A stretch of 24,796 bases of DNA from a virus: positions 1-24,796 of the IMG/VR virus record IMGVR_UViG_3300037245_000145. One strand, given 5' to 3'. Numbering within the stretch: position 1 is the first letter of the stretch; the number at the start of each line of letters is the position of its first letter. A program made the translations under genes and the position numbers. Of the stretch, positions 18,501 to 24,796 are shown piece after piece. The notes below the pieces were generated by a model. The model worked only from the letters and a program-made list of their open reading frames with translations, had not been told where the DNA came from and did not search any database.

Positions 18501-21332
18501 GATGGTGTATTTAATGGTAGATATGTAACAAAAATAGGTGAGCAATACTGGGCTATACAAAATAAGCTTAGAAGTGAGTTATATGATAATGAAGGTACAC
18601 CTTATCAATATAGACCTGTATATGATTTAGAAAATGCAAGTCAAGAAGATATAGATTACAATATAGATCTTGCTGCAAAAAAACAGGCATATGGAAATTT
18701 CTATATGGCAGAAGAAAAAAGAGAAGACGGATCTTTGCGTTCATCTGGTATGTATCATAAATATACTCAAGAGTTTATTGATATTAGAAGTAAGTACGAA
18801 GTATGGATGCCGGGTGCTGATAGTAATCCAAGAGGTAGTTGGGAAAAGAAAAAGAATATATCAGATGCTGACTATGCTGCTTATGTTGCAAAATATTATC
18901 AACCAATAGAATATACTAGAGCTGTTAGAGTTAAGGGTGTAGCAACAGGACAAGTCATACAAGACCGTCAAGACATGATGGTGCCAAAAGTAGAGTTTAG
19001 AGAAGTACTATTAACTACTCTTGATGGGCGTAACATGAAGAACCCAAAGTATGATGCTATAATGAACGGTACAGATGCAAAGTCTATAGCTCAAAGAGAG
19101 TTTTATAATTTGTATGTTGACATGTATGAAAAAGACTTGCTAAAGAAAATACCTATTGGTCAAGCAGCAAATATGCTTGGAAGAGTTCCTTTAGTTCAGA
19201 ATAAATTAATGGCTGAGGTAAAAGAAAAAGGTACTTTATTTACCAAGTTATATGCTAGTTTAAGTGAAAGCAAAGCATGGAACATGTTTAATCAAACATC
19301 TACTCAAAAAAATGTTATACTAGACAACGAAGGATATATAATTGACCAAATGCCTATTTATTATACAGGTAGACCCAAGTTAGATAGTGACATGGCAGAC
19401 CTTCAAAAAGAGATAGACTTTTTAAAATCACAGTATAAAAAGAATGAAATCCAGGATCAAAAATATCAAAAGCAAATAGCTGAATTAAACGGTAAAATGG
19501 TAAGGCTAAGAGCAACACCAAGTAGAGGTCAAGTTAGTACAGACATGGCATCTAGTTTACTTAAGTTTAGTGCTATGGCTCAAAACTATGAAACAATGGG
19601 CGCTGTAGATGATACCTTAAAAGCTTTTGTTAAGGTAATTGAAAACAGAACATATACTCCTGCTCCTGGATTGAGATTAAATCTAGTAGCAAAAGTAAAA
19701 GATAAAGTTGTAGATAATTTAGGTACTAAAGCTAATACAAGTACACAAGAAAAAAATGTAGTACGTAGAGCTAAAAAGTTTATGTCTATGATTCATTATG
19801 ATAATGAAAACATTACTAAGGGTGCTGTAGATAAAATTGCAGATGGACTTATTCAGTTGTCTTCTTTATCATATGTAGCGTTTAACCCATTTGGTAACTT
19901 TAATAACTACTTGATTGGTAGAATAAATAACAATATTGAATCTATTGGTGGTAGATTTTATAGTCAAAGTGCTTTTAAAAGAGCAACATGGGAGTTTAAT
20001 AAAAGAGCTATTCCGGGATTAGTCAATAGAACAGCACATGGTGGTGCAGAAGATTTACTTGACGTAGTAACATTTGGAGTTATACCAGGGTTAGCCAAAG
20101 CTGACTACAATAAAAAATTACCTAATAGCAAGTACGAGGCTTTTGTAGATATGTTTAGAATGATGGATAACATGTCTGATATACGTGAACAAAGCAGAGC
20201 TACTGAAGATGGTAAGAGTTGGTTTGATAGAGCAACTGAATGGGGTTATATAATGCAAGATGCTGCTGAATACAACTCTCAAACAAAAGTAGGTATGGCT
20301 ATACTTATGGATACTATGGTAAGAAATAGTAATACAGGTGAAGAACTATCTTTTTATGATGCATTTGAATATGATGCAAAGACACATAAAAATGAGATTA
20401 AAAAAGGATTTGATACAGTAATAAAAAGAAACGGTCAAGAAGTAGTTTATACTGATGCAATAAGATATGAAATTAGAAATGAGATTAGAGAAGTAAACAA
20501 ACAAATCCATGGTAACTACGCTAAAGAAGATAGAATTGTTCTTCAGTCAAGTACATTAGGTTCTCTAGCTATTCAATTTAAGAAGTGGCTAGCTCCTGCA
20601 ATTAGAGCTAGATATCAAAGAGAATATTTTGATCAAAACTTAGGATGGATGGAAGGCAGATATAGATCCGCTTTATCATTTTTAAATTATGCCAGAAAAG
20701 AACTTGCACAAGGTAACATGAACTTCAGAACAATGGGCAAAGAATATCTTAACCAACAGGTTAATGAATATACTAGAGAGAAGTTTGGTGAAGAAGGAGT
20801 AAGAGACTATGGGCAAGGTGGTAACATAGATCAAAGAGCTAAGAATAGACTGTTTGGTTTCTATAGGAGTATGGCTGATCTAGGTATTATGTTTAGTGTT
20901 ATGTCTATATCTTTATTGTTTGATGATTTATTACTTGGAGATGATGATGATAGTGATACTCAGAAAAGATTTAAAAACTTAACAAGATATCAGGCAGATA
21001 GAGTATACAAAGAACTTGTATTGTTCATGCCTTCTTTTGCAGGATTTGAGCAAGTTGAGCAGATGTTTAACTCTCCAATTGCTGCATCAAGATCAGTTAG
21101 TGAAATGTCTGAGTTTTTTGAGATGTTGTTTATTGGAGGTTTCAAACATACAATGGCAAAAGCAACTGGAAATGAAGAAGCTTTTTATGCCAACTCTAAT
21201 TATGTATATCAAAGAGGTAATAGAAAAGGGGAATTAAAATTATATAAAAACTTTAAAGATGTGTTCCCAATAGTTTATTCTATTCAGAAGTGGGATTCAT
21301 ATCTTAAAAATGCTGATTTCTATATTAAATAA
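15549..21332 (+). CDS. Giant multidomain phage protein with degenerate zincin-like region and PD-(D/E)XK nuclease-like domain
   Basis: A 1927-residue protein starting 15 bp after the polymerase gene, probably in the same transcript and likely a virion or injected partner of it. Near the N-terminus EEMLHPF (226-232) resembles a zincin helix whose first His is Glu. It is followed by a helical ERDLELVTQAL stretch and a WFKGVIENL segment, the same order as around HEAFH in the polymerase protein. Residues about 430-640 match the RecB/Cas4-like PD-(D/E)XK layout: SVTTAIK, IGNEVD (Glu471), GTADVFIID (Asp541), MDLKT (Asp555, Lys557) and QVNVY (Gln612, Tyr616). A coiled coil lies at about 1281-1324. 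Near the C-terminus a hydrophobic segment (about 1777-1795) precedes an Asp-rich run, so this end may contact a membrane. The start is the ATG after an AT-rich leader; no Shine-Dalgarno sequence is visible. The nuclease call is fairly good; the overall role is inferred. Confidence 0.8.
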   Translation: MAKCYNRNDPGYQALKDEFGTNIRTSKIINDWQRVNGSDMFPSVVQAQTMVKDQNIAFSLKTQAFGESVLDNLRRERIGKNFAGQFLINNSNPNTQLYDEAFLESNLKRFYRYLDINNIPRESFTVTRTPKSYKIEPNNDMFSARDILEKSRSWDTNRSRAVVMHLKRMFPQVQVKMVSVAQARVMYESLPKTKTNNVKFNEVNSFYMDGVAYLIKGRVTDEIAIEEMLHPFIDAIKMENEELFNSLLEEAVNNFPELSQQIEDAYNASTRNFSDTERDLELVTQALSRHFKKEYETTPTKGFLAKVKEVLEWFKGVIENLNKYITGRELPVSAIKPGTNLSDIAKLLNTEGIQFKLEKRVDGKLRYALSPQKEIQIKDALERANDTQKPIIMQLFNVAQSENSGLVDSLSASVKDAAAGDSIVTLNKEDHTYINSNDADKVYTSVTTAIKGKLSPDKQVAHKINLDIGNEVDTLLDGVIANLSFEDAYAALETNIISKDKAKETFDTLGSIMDSLKMKGAIVLSQVVLFDEASKMAGTADVFIIDQNGKVNIMDLKTTKNELSKTVPLNDKKGKRVGNQYKERFYTLENDSFLRQQGLATQLSTEQQHNLQVNVYRRMAENMGYEVSYDEWATSTIHFKVGIEGTGSDQVFDGSVDFDRWVPHPISQNLNLVNALVPQAISSYQKSKIEQEQEGSYNKTWNGKDQNDETTEEDKKAAENYDEYNAAAGLLDTYQKALIEKRDMIPLLTSNIYMESTKENEIDQISKTIAYINLAMAGNVKGQSKALSEVLQDALSQIKEFRAYVENPKNVNKPEYVSYVLNFDKYMKTFEGLFILKDLKGLNRTQNNLILSLQTQLNLLSGAGTDTGGIVGTALKDYVKEMVRLKSNNDYGGKDSLFTEKDLELLLEKVPDISDTEYGTKDLATSPDVLLATMDKIRKAQNQKLLDLVAQRESMIRAAGQKLVKLSPELKLDELYKFMLEYDSDGVFNGRYVTKIGEQYWAIQNKLRSELYDNEGTPYQYRPVYDLENASQEDIDYNIDLAAKKQAYGNFYMAEEKREDGSLRSSGMYHKYTQEFIDIRSKYEVWMPGADSNPRGSWEKKKNISDADYAAYVAKYYQPIEYTRAVRVKGVATGQVIQDRQDMMVPKVEFREVLLTTLDGRNMKNPKYDAIMNGTDAKSIAQREFYNLYVDMYEKDLLKKIPIGQAANMLGRVPLVQNKLMAEVKEKGTLFTKLYASLSESKAWNMFNQTSTQKNVILDNEGYIIDQMPIYYTGRPKLDSDMADLQKEIDFLKSQYKKNEIQDQKYQKQIAELNGKMVRLRATPSRGQVSTDMASSLLKFSAMAQNYETMGAVDDTLKAFVKVIENRTYTPAPGLRLNLVAKVKDKVVDNLGTKANTSTQEKNVVRRAKKFMSMIHYDNENITKGAVDKIADGLIQLSSLSYVAFNPFGNFNNYLIGRINNNIESIGGRFYSQSAFKRATWEFNKRAIPGLVNRTAHGGAEDLLDVVTFGVIPGLAKADYNKKLPNSKYEAFVDMFRMMDNMSDIREQSRATEDGKSWFDRATEWGYIMQDAAEYNSQTKVGMAILMDTMVRNSNTGEELSFYDAFEYDAKTHKNEIKKGFDTVIKRNGQEVVYTDAIRYEIRNEIREVNKQIHGNYAKEDRIVLQSSTLGSLAIQFKKWLAPAIRARYQREYFDQNLGWMEGRYRSALSFLNYARKELAQGNMNFRTMGKEYLNQQVNEYTREKFGEEGVRDYGQGGNIDQRAKNRLFGFYRSMADLGIMFSVMSISLLFDDLLLGDDDDSDTQKRFKNLTRYQADRVYKELVLFMPSFAGFEQVEQMFNSPIAASRSVSEMSEFFEMLFIGGFKHTMAKATGNEEAFYANSNYVYQRGNRKGELKLYKNFKDVFPIVYSIQKWDSYLKNADFYIK
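16836..17468 (+). other. PD-(D/E)XK nuclease-like domain
   Basis: Within the 1927-residue protein the order is HTYI and SVTTAIK at the start, Glu471 in a helix, Asp541 in GTADVFIID, Asp555-x-Lys557 in MDLKT, then Gln612-xxx-Tyr616. This is the RecB-family order of acidic, D-x-K and Q-xxx-Y motifs, and all the catalytic positions appear present. Domain limits are estimates. The substrate cannot be read from sequence. Confidence 0.68.
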
Positions 21333-21416
21333 GACAAATTAACAGGTTTAAATCTGATAGATGACATATAATTTACTTATATTATAGTATACAGGCTTAG
21401 ATGTATAATGTAAACT
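21333..21416. other. 84-bp gap before the lysis genes, possible promoter
   Basis: This is the longest gap between genes in the window. It is very AT-rich and contains TATAAT at 21404-21409, only 7 bp before the ATG at 21417, and a near-palindrome CAGGTTTAAATCTG. I see no clear -35 box, no Bacteroidota-type TTTG box at the right spacing and no terminator hairpin with a T-run. A promoter for the lysis genes is possible but not shown. Confidence 0.25.
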
Positions 21417-21791
21417 ATGAAAAGATTATTATTATTATTAATGTTAGGAATGGTTTCATCTTGTGGAACATATAATATATCCACAACCTATAAAATTAAA
21501 AGTATTTTAACTATAACAGAAAAAGGAGATACTCTTGCTGTTCCTGTTAGAGACTTTAAATTTAGAATATTGCGTCAAGATGATCCTTTTAGATATCAGT
21601 ATAGACAAGAATGGCAATATAGAAATTGGAGTAGATATTATATTCCAAACATTAATGTGAGAAATACATACAGTCCACCTGTAATGCACACGAGACCGGT
21701 AACAATACCAATAATTAAACCAGTAAAGCCAATAAAAGTTGTTGCACCGATAAGAGTACAAAAGAAAATTAAATTTAACAATGACAACTAA
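21417..21791 (+). CDS. Proline-rich lipoprotein, candidate outer-membrane spanin or other lysis accessory
   Basis: A 124-residue protein starting MKRLLLLLML, with a lipobox VSSC (Cys16) that predicts signal peptidase II cleavage and lipid attachment. The mature part is basic and Tyr/Arg-rich in the middle. Its last third is rich in proline and lysine, with repeated K-P-V/I steps such as IIKPVKPIKV. Its stop codon overlaps the start of the downstream holin-like gene by 11 bp, so the two are translationally linked. A short proline-rich lipoprotein beside a holin resembles Rz1-type outer-membrane spanins, but no inner-membrane spanin partner or endolysin is visible nearby. The lipoprotein call is good; the spanin role is a suggestion from context. 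Confidence 0.72.
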   Translation: MKRLLLLLMLGMVSSCGTYNISTTYKIKSILTITEKGDTLAVPVRDFKFRILRQDDPFRYQYRQEWQYRNWSRYYIPNINVRNTYSPPVMHTRPVTIPIIKPVKPIKVVAPIRVQKKIKFNNDN

Positions 21792-22194
21792 ACTATTCAT
21801 AGTGAGCATAACAGCATTCTGCACGTACTTATGTACGTACTTTTTTGATTTATCAATGGAAAACATGGAACAATACCTGGCGGTTTGTTCAGTATTATGG
21901 TTGGATGGAATCTTTGGGGTTTGGGCAGGCTGTAAAAGAGAAGGCTTTAAAACATATAAAGCATTAAGAATTACCAGAAACACTTTTGTTTGGATAGCCA
22001 TCCTGACAGTAGTCCTTATGGTAGAGAAAGGATTTAATGGTACAGGTTGGCTATCCGAAGTGGTTGTAGTACCTTTTATGATACTTCAACTTATAAGTGC
22101 TTTAAAGAATGCTTCAATGGCAGGCCTAATAAAAACAGAAGAGCTTAATAAAATTCTAGATAGAATTGATAATCACAAAGGACCTAGAAAATAG
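21781..22194 (+). CDS. Phage holin-like membrane protein
   Basis: A 137-residue protein with about four hydrophobic segments (about 4-22, 31-50, 68-82, 92-108) and a charged C-terminal tail. The pattern LWLDGIFGVWAGCKREGF followed by KALRITRN closely recalls the toxin-secretion/phage-lysis holin family (Phage_holin_4 type), in which a D-G-x-x-G-x-W-A motif ends the second segment and a short basic loop follows. Holins make membrane holes that start lysis. It overlaps the upstream lipoprotein gene by 11 bp at its start and the opposing minus-strand gene by 11 bp at its end. Codons 14-21 contain a 12-bp tandem repeat that can fold into a hairpin followed by six T residues, unusual inside a coding start. 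Confidence 0.8.
   Translation: MTTKLFIVSITAFCTYLCTYFFDLSMENMEQYLAVCSVLWLDGIFGVWAGCKREGFKTYKALRITRNTFVWIAILTVVLMVEKGFNGTGWLSEVVVVPFMILQLISALKNASMAGLIKTEELNKILDRIDNHKGPRK
21820..21843 (+). repeat. 12-bp tandem repeat in the holin gene
   Basis: TGCACGTACTTA is followed directly by TGTACGTACTTT (10 of 12 bases the same). The two units are in frame and encode CTYL and CTYF, residues 14-21 in the first membrane segment. Being self-complementary in part, the repeat also creates the hairpin annotated at 21823-21846. Confidence 0.8.
21823..21846 (+). promoter_or_regulatory. Intragenic terminator-like hairpin near the holin start
   Basis: ACGTAC (21823-21828), a TTAT loop, then GTACGT (21833-21838) form a perfect 6-bp stem; AC and six T residues follow (21841-21846). 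The shape is that of a short intrinsic terminator or attenuator 42 bp into the holin coding region. The stem is short, so it may only slow transcription or translation, or it may be a by-product of the tandem repeat. Confidence 0.35.
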
Positions 22195-22205
22195 AGTCCT
22201 TTTTT
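22177..22205 (+). terminator. Shared intrinsic terminator between convergent genes
   Basis: AAAGGAC (22177-22183) pairs with GTCCTTT (22196-22202). Inside, CTA (22184-22186) pairs with TAG (22192-22194) around a GAAAA loop, leaving one bulged A at 22195. The plus-strand side runs into six T residues (22200-22205). Read from the minus strand the stem is followed only by TTTGTGATT, so it should stop plus-strand transcription better. It contains the stop codons of both converging genes. Confidence 0.75.
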
Positions 22206-22378
22206 AATGAGTCAATATATTTAGCTCTATCATATGCATCTTGTATTGAGTCCTGCTTAGTATAAATAATAAGCTCTCCTTCATCTACATACCAGTCTAA
22301 TACATCCGGATCCTTATCAGGATTATACTGTGGCTTGCAACCTAGGCAAACCAACAGTAATAATAACCTAACCTTCAC
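22184..22378 (-). CDS. Small putative lipoprotein downstream of the reductase large subunit
   Basis: A 64-residue protein starting at GTG (22376-22378), overlapping the end of the reductase gene by 11 bp, which suggests coupled translation. The N-terminus MKVRLLLLLVCLGC is a short signal peptide with a degenerate lipobox (CLGC, Cys14). The mature part is short, acidic and Tyr-rich, including KDPDVLDWYVDEGE and a Lys/Asp-rich helix at the end. I do not recognise a family. Its stop lies inside the shared terminator and overlaps the opposing holin gene. The overlap with nrdA and the clean signal peptide argue that it is real. It could be an anti-superinfection or envelope protein, but nothing in the sequence shows a function. 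Confidence 0.62.
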   Translation of the reverse strand: MKVRLLLLLVCLGCKPQYNPDKDPDVLDWYVDEGELIIYTKQDSIQDAYDRAKYIDSLKKDSIF

Positions 22379-23993
22379 AACTACTACATTCTAAAATGTT
22401 TCTTGCAAAGTCTTGTGCACTACTCTTACTAAATTGATAGTATAAAGTTTTAACACCTTCTTCCCAGGCGTACATGTATAGTTTATTTATATCTTTAGCT
22501 GACACAGATGGATCTATCATTAAGTTTAGTGACTGTGATTGATCAATGTACTTTTGTCTTTGTGCTGCCTGCAATACAATCTCTTTTGGAGATATTTCAA
22601 CAAATGATTTGAATACTTCTTTAGTAGGAAAATCTAAGTGTTGTACACTACCATCTTTCTTTAAGATAGACTTCCAAGTCTTGTCTGTATTTAGACCATA
22701 GTTTTCAAGCTCTTCTTCTAAGAAGGGGTTTTTGTAAATAGTCTTAGACTTAGCAAGATCTTTAATAAAGTAATTAGACTTGATAGGCTCTATACCCATA
22801 GACACAGCACCATGTATAAATGAACTAGACTTAGTAGGAGCAATGGCCATAAGAGTGGTGTTGGCATACCCTTCTCTAAGAGATGTGTATCCATACTCAT
22901 TATGCAACTCTCTAGAAGCAATCTCACTTCTATCTTTAAGTGTTCTAAAGATCTCACTGTTTAATCCTTTAGCTTGTAGTGAGTCAAACTCAAGAAGCTT
23001 TGATTGAAACAGAGAATGGTATCCTAACACACCAAGACCAATTGCTCTATGCTTTTCAGCAAAGTTAAATGCTCTCTTCATACCCGGCATAGTCTCAGAC
23101 TTAATGATGAATTCATCCATCACTGCGTTTAAGAAATATACATATGTTTCAATTGCGTCAGTCTCTTTTATCTGGTCCCAATGTAATAGGTTAATGGAAC
23201 CTAAGCAACATACAAAAGAATTATAACTGTCAGTAGGAAGCTGAATCTCTGAACACAAATTAGATGCTGTGATATCCATTCCAAGCTCTTTATAAGGAGA
23301 GTTGTTATTGGAGTTATCTTTAAACATAACATAAGGAAATCCAAATTCACTTCTGTTCTGAATAATCTTAGCCCATACTTTACGCTTGCTTTTATCTCCT
23401 TCTTTCATCTCAGTCATCCATTGATCAGTAACTGTAACACCATACTGTAAGTTTTGTATAGGGTTACCCTCTGTACCAATATCTAAGAATTCTAAGATGT
23501 CTGCATGCTCAACAGGTAGGTATACTGCACAAGCACCACGTCTAGCCTCAGACTGTTTGCATACATCTACTACAGTATCATAAATCTTAGCATAGTGCAC
23601 TGGACCATCAGCAAAACCACCTGTAGATATTTCAGTTCCTCTTGCTCTAATGTTGCCAATAAAAGCACTTGTACCTCCCCCATATTTACTCATCATTCCA
23701 ATTTCACGGCCTGCATTTAAAATACTATCTAAGTTGTCATCTACATTAGATCCGTAGCAGCTTATAGGTAAACCTTTTTGTTTACCAAAGTTTATCCATA
23801 CAGGTGTAGACAAAGAGTAAAATCCTCTTGCCATATAATCTTCAAATTTCTCAGCAAATCCTTTTATATTTAAGTACTTTTCAGCCTTAATTGCTATGTC
23901 TTTTATTCTTTGCTCAGGAGATTCTGATATATATCCTCTTGATAAAAATGTACGGCTATCTTCATTGAGCCAATAGTATTTATTGTATTCCAT
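22368..23993 (-). CDS. nrdA: Class I ribonucleoside-diphosphate reductase, large (alpha) subunit, compact form
   Basis: A complete 541-residue catalytic subunit that reduces ribonucleotides to deoxyribonucleotides in the cytoplasm together with the small subunit encoded just upstream. Key residues are visible: Cys79 in ISCYGSN (equivalent to E. coli Cys225), NLCSE (Asn245, Cys247, Glu249; the radical-cysteine site), Cys262/Cys263 in FVCCLGSINL (the second active-site cysteine), Tyr518-Tyr519 in KTLYYQ (radical-transfer pair) and C-terminal Cys536 and Cys539 in ECSSCEG (the thioredoxin/glutaredoxin-facing pair). E. coli NrdA has 761 residues; this one starts straight in the catalytic domain and lacks the N-terminal ATP-cone, so dATP feedback through the cone should be absent. 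The ATG follows an AT-rich leader without a Shine-Dalgarno sequence, 10 bp after a 46-codon gene. It is typical of phage nucleotide metabolism. Confidence 0.95.
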   Translation of the reverse strand: MEYNKYYWLNEDSRTFLSRGYISESPEQRIKDIAIKAEKYLNIKGFAEKFEDYMARGFYSLSTPVWINFGKQKGLPISCYGSNVDDNLDSILNAGREIGMMSKYGGGTSAFIGNIRARGTEISTGGFADGPVHYAKIYDTVVDVCKQSEARRGACAVYLPVEHADILEFLDIGTEGNPIQNLQYGVTVTDQWMTEMKEGDKSKRKVWAKIIQNRSEFGFPYVMFKDNSNNNSPYKELGMDITASNLCSEIQLPTDSYNSFVCCLGSINLLHWDQIKETDAIETYVYFLNAVMDEFIIKSETMPGMKRAFNFAEKHRAIGLGVLGYHSLFQSKLLEFDSLQAKGLNSEIFRTLKDRSEIASRELHNEYGYTSLREGYANTTLMAIAPTKSSSFIHGAVSMGIEPIKSNYFIKDLAKSKTIYKNPFLEEELENYGLNTDKTWKSILKKDGSVQHLDFPTKEVFKSFVEISPKEIVLQAAQRQKYIDQSQSLNLMIDPSVSAKDINKLYMYAWEEGVKTLYYQFSKSSAQDFARNILECSSCEG

Positions 23994-24003
23994 GTTGGTT
24001 TAT

Positions 24004-24144
24004 TTAAATTGTTCTGTTTCTTCTTTTACTGTCCCACTGGACCTTTTTAGATTTACCCAACATCATAAATTTAGAAACTCTTTGATTAAAGTTTCCTCTT
24101 TCTGTATTTAGTTGGGTATTACCTGTTGTTTGTTCTGAATTCAT
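24004..24144 (-). CDS. Small basic hypothetical protein between the reductase genes
   Basis: A 46-residue reading frame from the ATG at 24142-24144 to the TAA at 24004-24006. It fits between the stop of the small-subunit gene (10 bp away) and the start of the large-subunit gene (10 bp away). A longer version from 24207 would overlap the small-subunit gene by over 50 bp, so the shorter start is preferred. The protein is polar and basic: the N-terminal half is rich in N, T, Q and E, and the C-terminal half includes KFMMLGKSKKVQW and ends in Lys/Arg residues, which could bind nucleic acid. It has no cysteines and no redox motif, so it is not a glutaredoxin. No family recognised. The tight fit between two co-directional genes supports a real gene. 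Confidence 0.55.
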   Translation of the reverse strand: MNSEQTTGNTQLNTERGNFNQRVSKFMMLGKSKKVQWDSKRRNRTI

Positions 24145-24154
24145 TATGTAATTA

Positions 24155-24796
24155 TTAAAATAGATCATCTTCTGTGATGCTCTTGCTTTTCTTATTATAG
24201 TCAACACTTTTCTTATAAAAGAAGTCTCCTTCTTTGGTACCTGTTATCTCTATGTCAAACCATTCTACTGATTTTAATAGTTCTTCATCTACCTCAAATA
24301 TAGGCTTCATACCTATTTTATCTAAAGAGTTGTTGAATCTGTTTCTTATAAAATGTTGTATTGTTTCTTTAGGTAGAAAACTAAGTTCCCCTTTCTCAAA
24401 GATCCAATCAAGTATACCACACTCTGCACTATAAGCTTTCATGCATGCAGAGTAGATCAAATCTTCAAATTCTTTATCAAACCATTCTGGATTTTCTCTT
24501 TTGATTATATTAATAATCTCAGCACCAAAATTACCATGTATCTCCTCTTCTTTACTGGTGGCCTCAACAACATTAGATATACCTTTAAGTACATTCTTTT
24601 CTTTGTTAAAGCTCATCATAATTAAGAACTGACTAAACAGACTTACGTGCTCTATAAATAAAGAGAATAATAATACAGACTTAGTATACATTTTATTATC
24701 TCTAGAGCGTGTGCCATCTAAATATTTTTTTAAGTATTTGATTCTATTAGCAATAGCAGGCACCTCAACTACATTTTGAAATTCTTTTTCTAGACC
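24155..24796 (-). CDS. nrdB: Class I ribonucleotide reductase, small (beta, R2) subunit, N-terminal part outside the window
   Basis: The frame is open to the right edge of the window, so only the last 213 residues are seen. The family match is strong. FIEHVSLFSQFLIMMSF holds the helix with a metal-ligand glutamate (equivalent to E. coli Glu204), and SKEEEIHGNFG holds the E-x-x-H pair (Glu238, His241). The C-terminal region contains WFDIEITGTKEGDFFYKK and ends SKSITEDDLF, the tail peptide that docks on the large subunit. R2 houses the dimetal centre and radical that starts catalysis. The first metal ligands and the radical Tyr (or its replacement) lie outside the window, so the radical subtype cannot be judged. 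It is the first visible gene of the minus-strand group leading into the large subunit. Confidence 0.93.
   Translation of the reverse strand, partial: GLEKEFQNVVEVPAIANRIKYLKKYLDGTRSRDNKMYTKSVLLFSLFIEHVSLFSQFLIMMSFNKEKNVLKGISNVVEATSKEEEIHGNFGAEIINIIKRENPEWFDKEFEDLIYSACMKAYSAECGILDWIFEKGELSFLPKETIQHFIRNRFNNSLDKIGMKPIFEVDEELLKSVEWFDIEITGTKEGDFFYKKSVDYNKKSKSITEDDLF

Noticed and set aside
21404-21409. TATAAT as a promoter -10 box for the lysis genes
   Set aside because: It is only 7 bp from the ATG, has no -35 partner, and such strings are common in sequence this AT-rich; kept only as a weak possibility in the gap entry.
21507-22001. A 164-codon minus-strand frame across the lipoprotein and holin genes
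   Set aside because: It overlaps two well-supported plus-strand genes and reads as a Tyr/Cys/Ser-rich shadow with no domain.
24004-24207. The longer 67-residue version of the small protein between the reductase genes
   Set aside because: Its first 21 codons overlap the well-conserved C-terminal coding region of the small subunit; the ATG at 24144 fits the gap cleanly.
1-24796. tRNA genes, CRISPR arrays, insertion sequences, integrase or attachment sites
   Set aside because: None was recognised: the gaps between genes are too short to hold a tRNA except 21333-21416, which shows no cloverleaf, and no regularly spaced repeats or transposase motifs appear.

Overview
The window looks like part of a large, AT-rich (by eye about one third G+C) tailed-phage genome. 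It most resembles the crAss-like phages (Crassvirales), which infect Bacteroidota. The main evidence is a 4753-residue protein carrying the RNA-polymerase active-site motif DFDID (residues 3620-3624) within SGADFDIDK, preceded by RIPTQ. This is the single-polypeptide virion RNA polymerase signature known from crAss-like phages such as Cellulophaga phage phi14:2. Supporting evidence is very dense gene packing, AT-rich start contexts without Shine-Dalgarno sequences, and two signal-peptide-bearing lipoprotein-like proteins. The genes use the standard code with no in-frame stops.

Layout. Plus strand, 1-21332: three tightly packed genes, 14 and 15 bp apart, form a virion or injected-protein block. 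They are (1) the 3' part of a gene open to the left edge, of unknown function with a C-terminal coiled coil; (2) the 14.3-kb RNA-polymerase gene, with an N-terminal hydrophobic region, a zincin-like HEAFH domain, the polymerase core, and a C-terminal FGDN/GTGGQA domain between direct repeats; (3) a 1927-residue protein with a degenerate zincin-like region, a PD-(D/E)XK nuclease-like domain, a coiled coil and a C-terminal membrane segment. After an 84-bp gap come a proline-rich lipoprotein (21417-21791) and a holin-like membrane protein (21781-22194), probably a lysis pair.

Minus strand, 22184-24796, read right to left: the C-terminal part of a class I ribonucleotide reductase small subunit (open to the right edge), a 46-residue unknown protein, a compact complete ribonucleotide reductase large subunit, and a 64-residue lipoprotein-like protein. 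The two transcription units converge and overlap by 11 bp at 22184-22194, inside a hairpin plus T-run that looks like a shared terminator.

How the parts may work together (inference): the three large proteins would be packaged and delivered with the DNA, with the polymerase transcribing early genes. The reductase pair would supply deoxynucleotides during replication, and the lipoprotein and holin would act in lysis. Class I reductase needs oxygen to form its radical, so the host probably grows with oxygen, which points to an environmental phage more than a strictly anaerobic gut phage. No tRNA, CRISPR array, insertion sequence or integrase was seen, and no gap between genes exceeds 100 bp.
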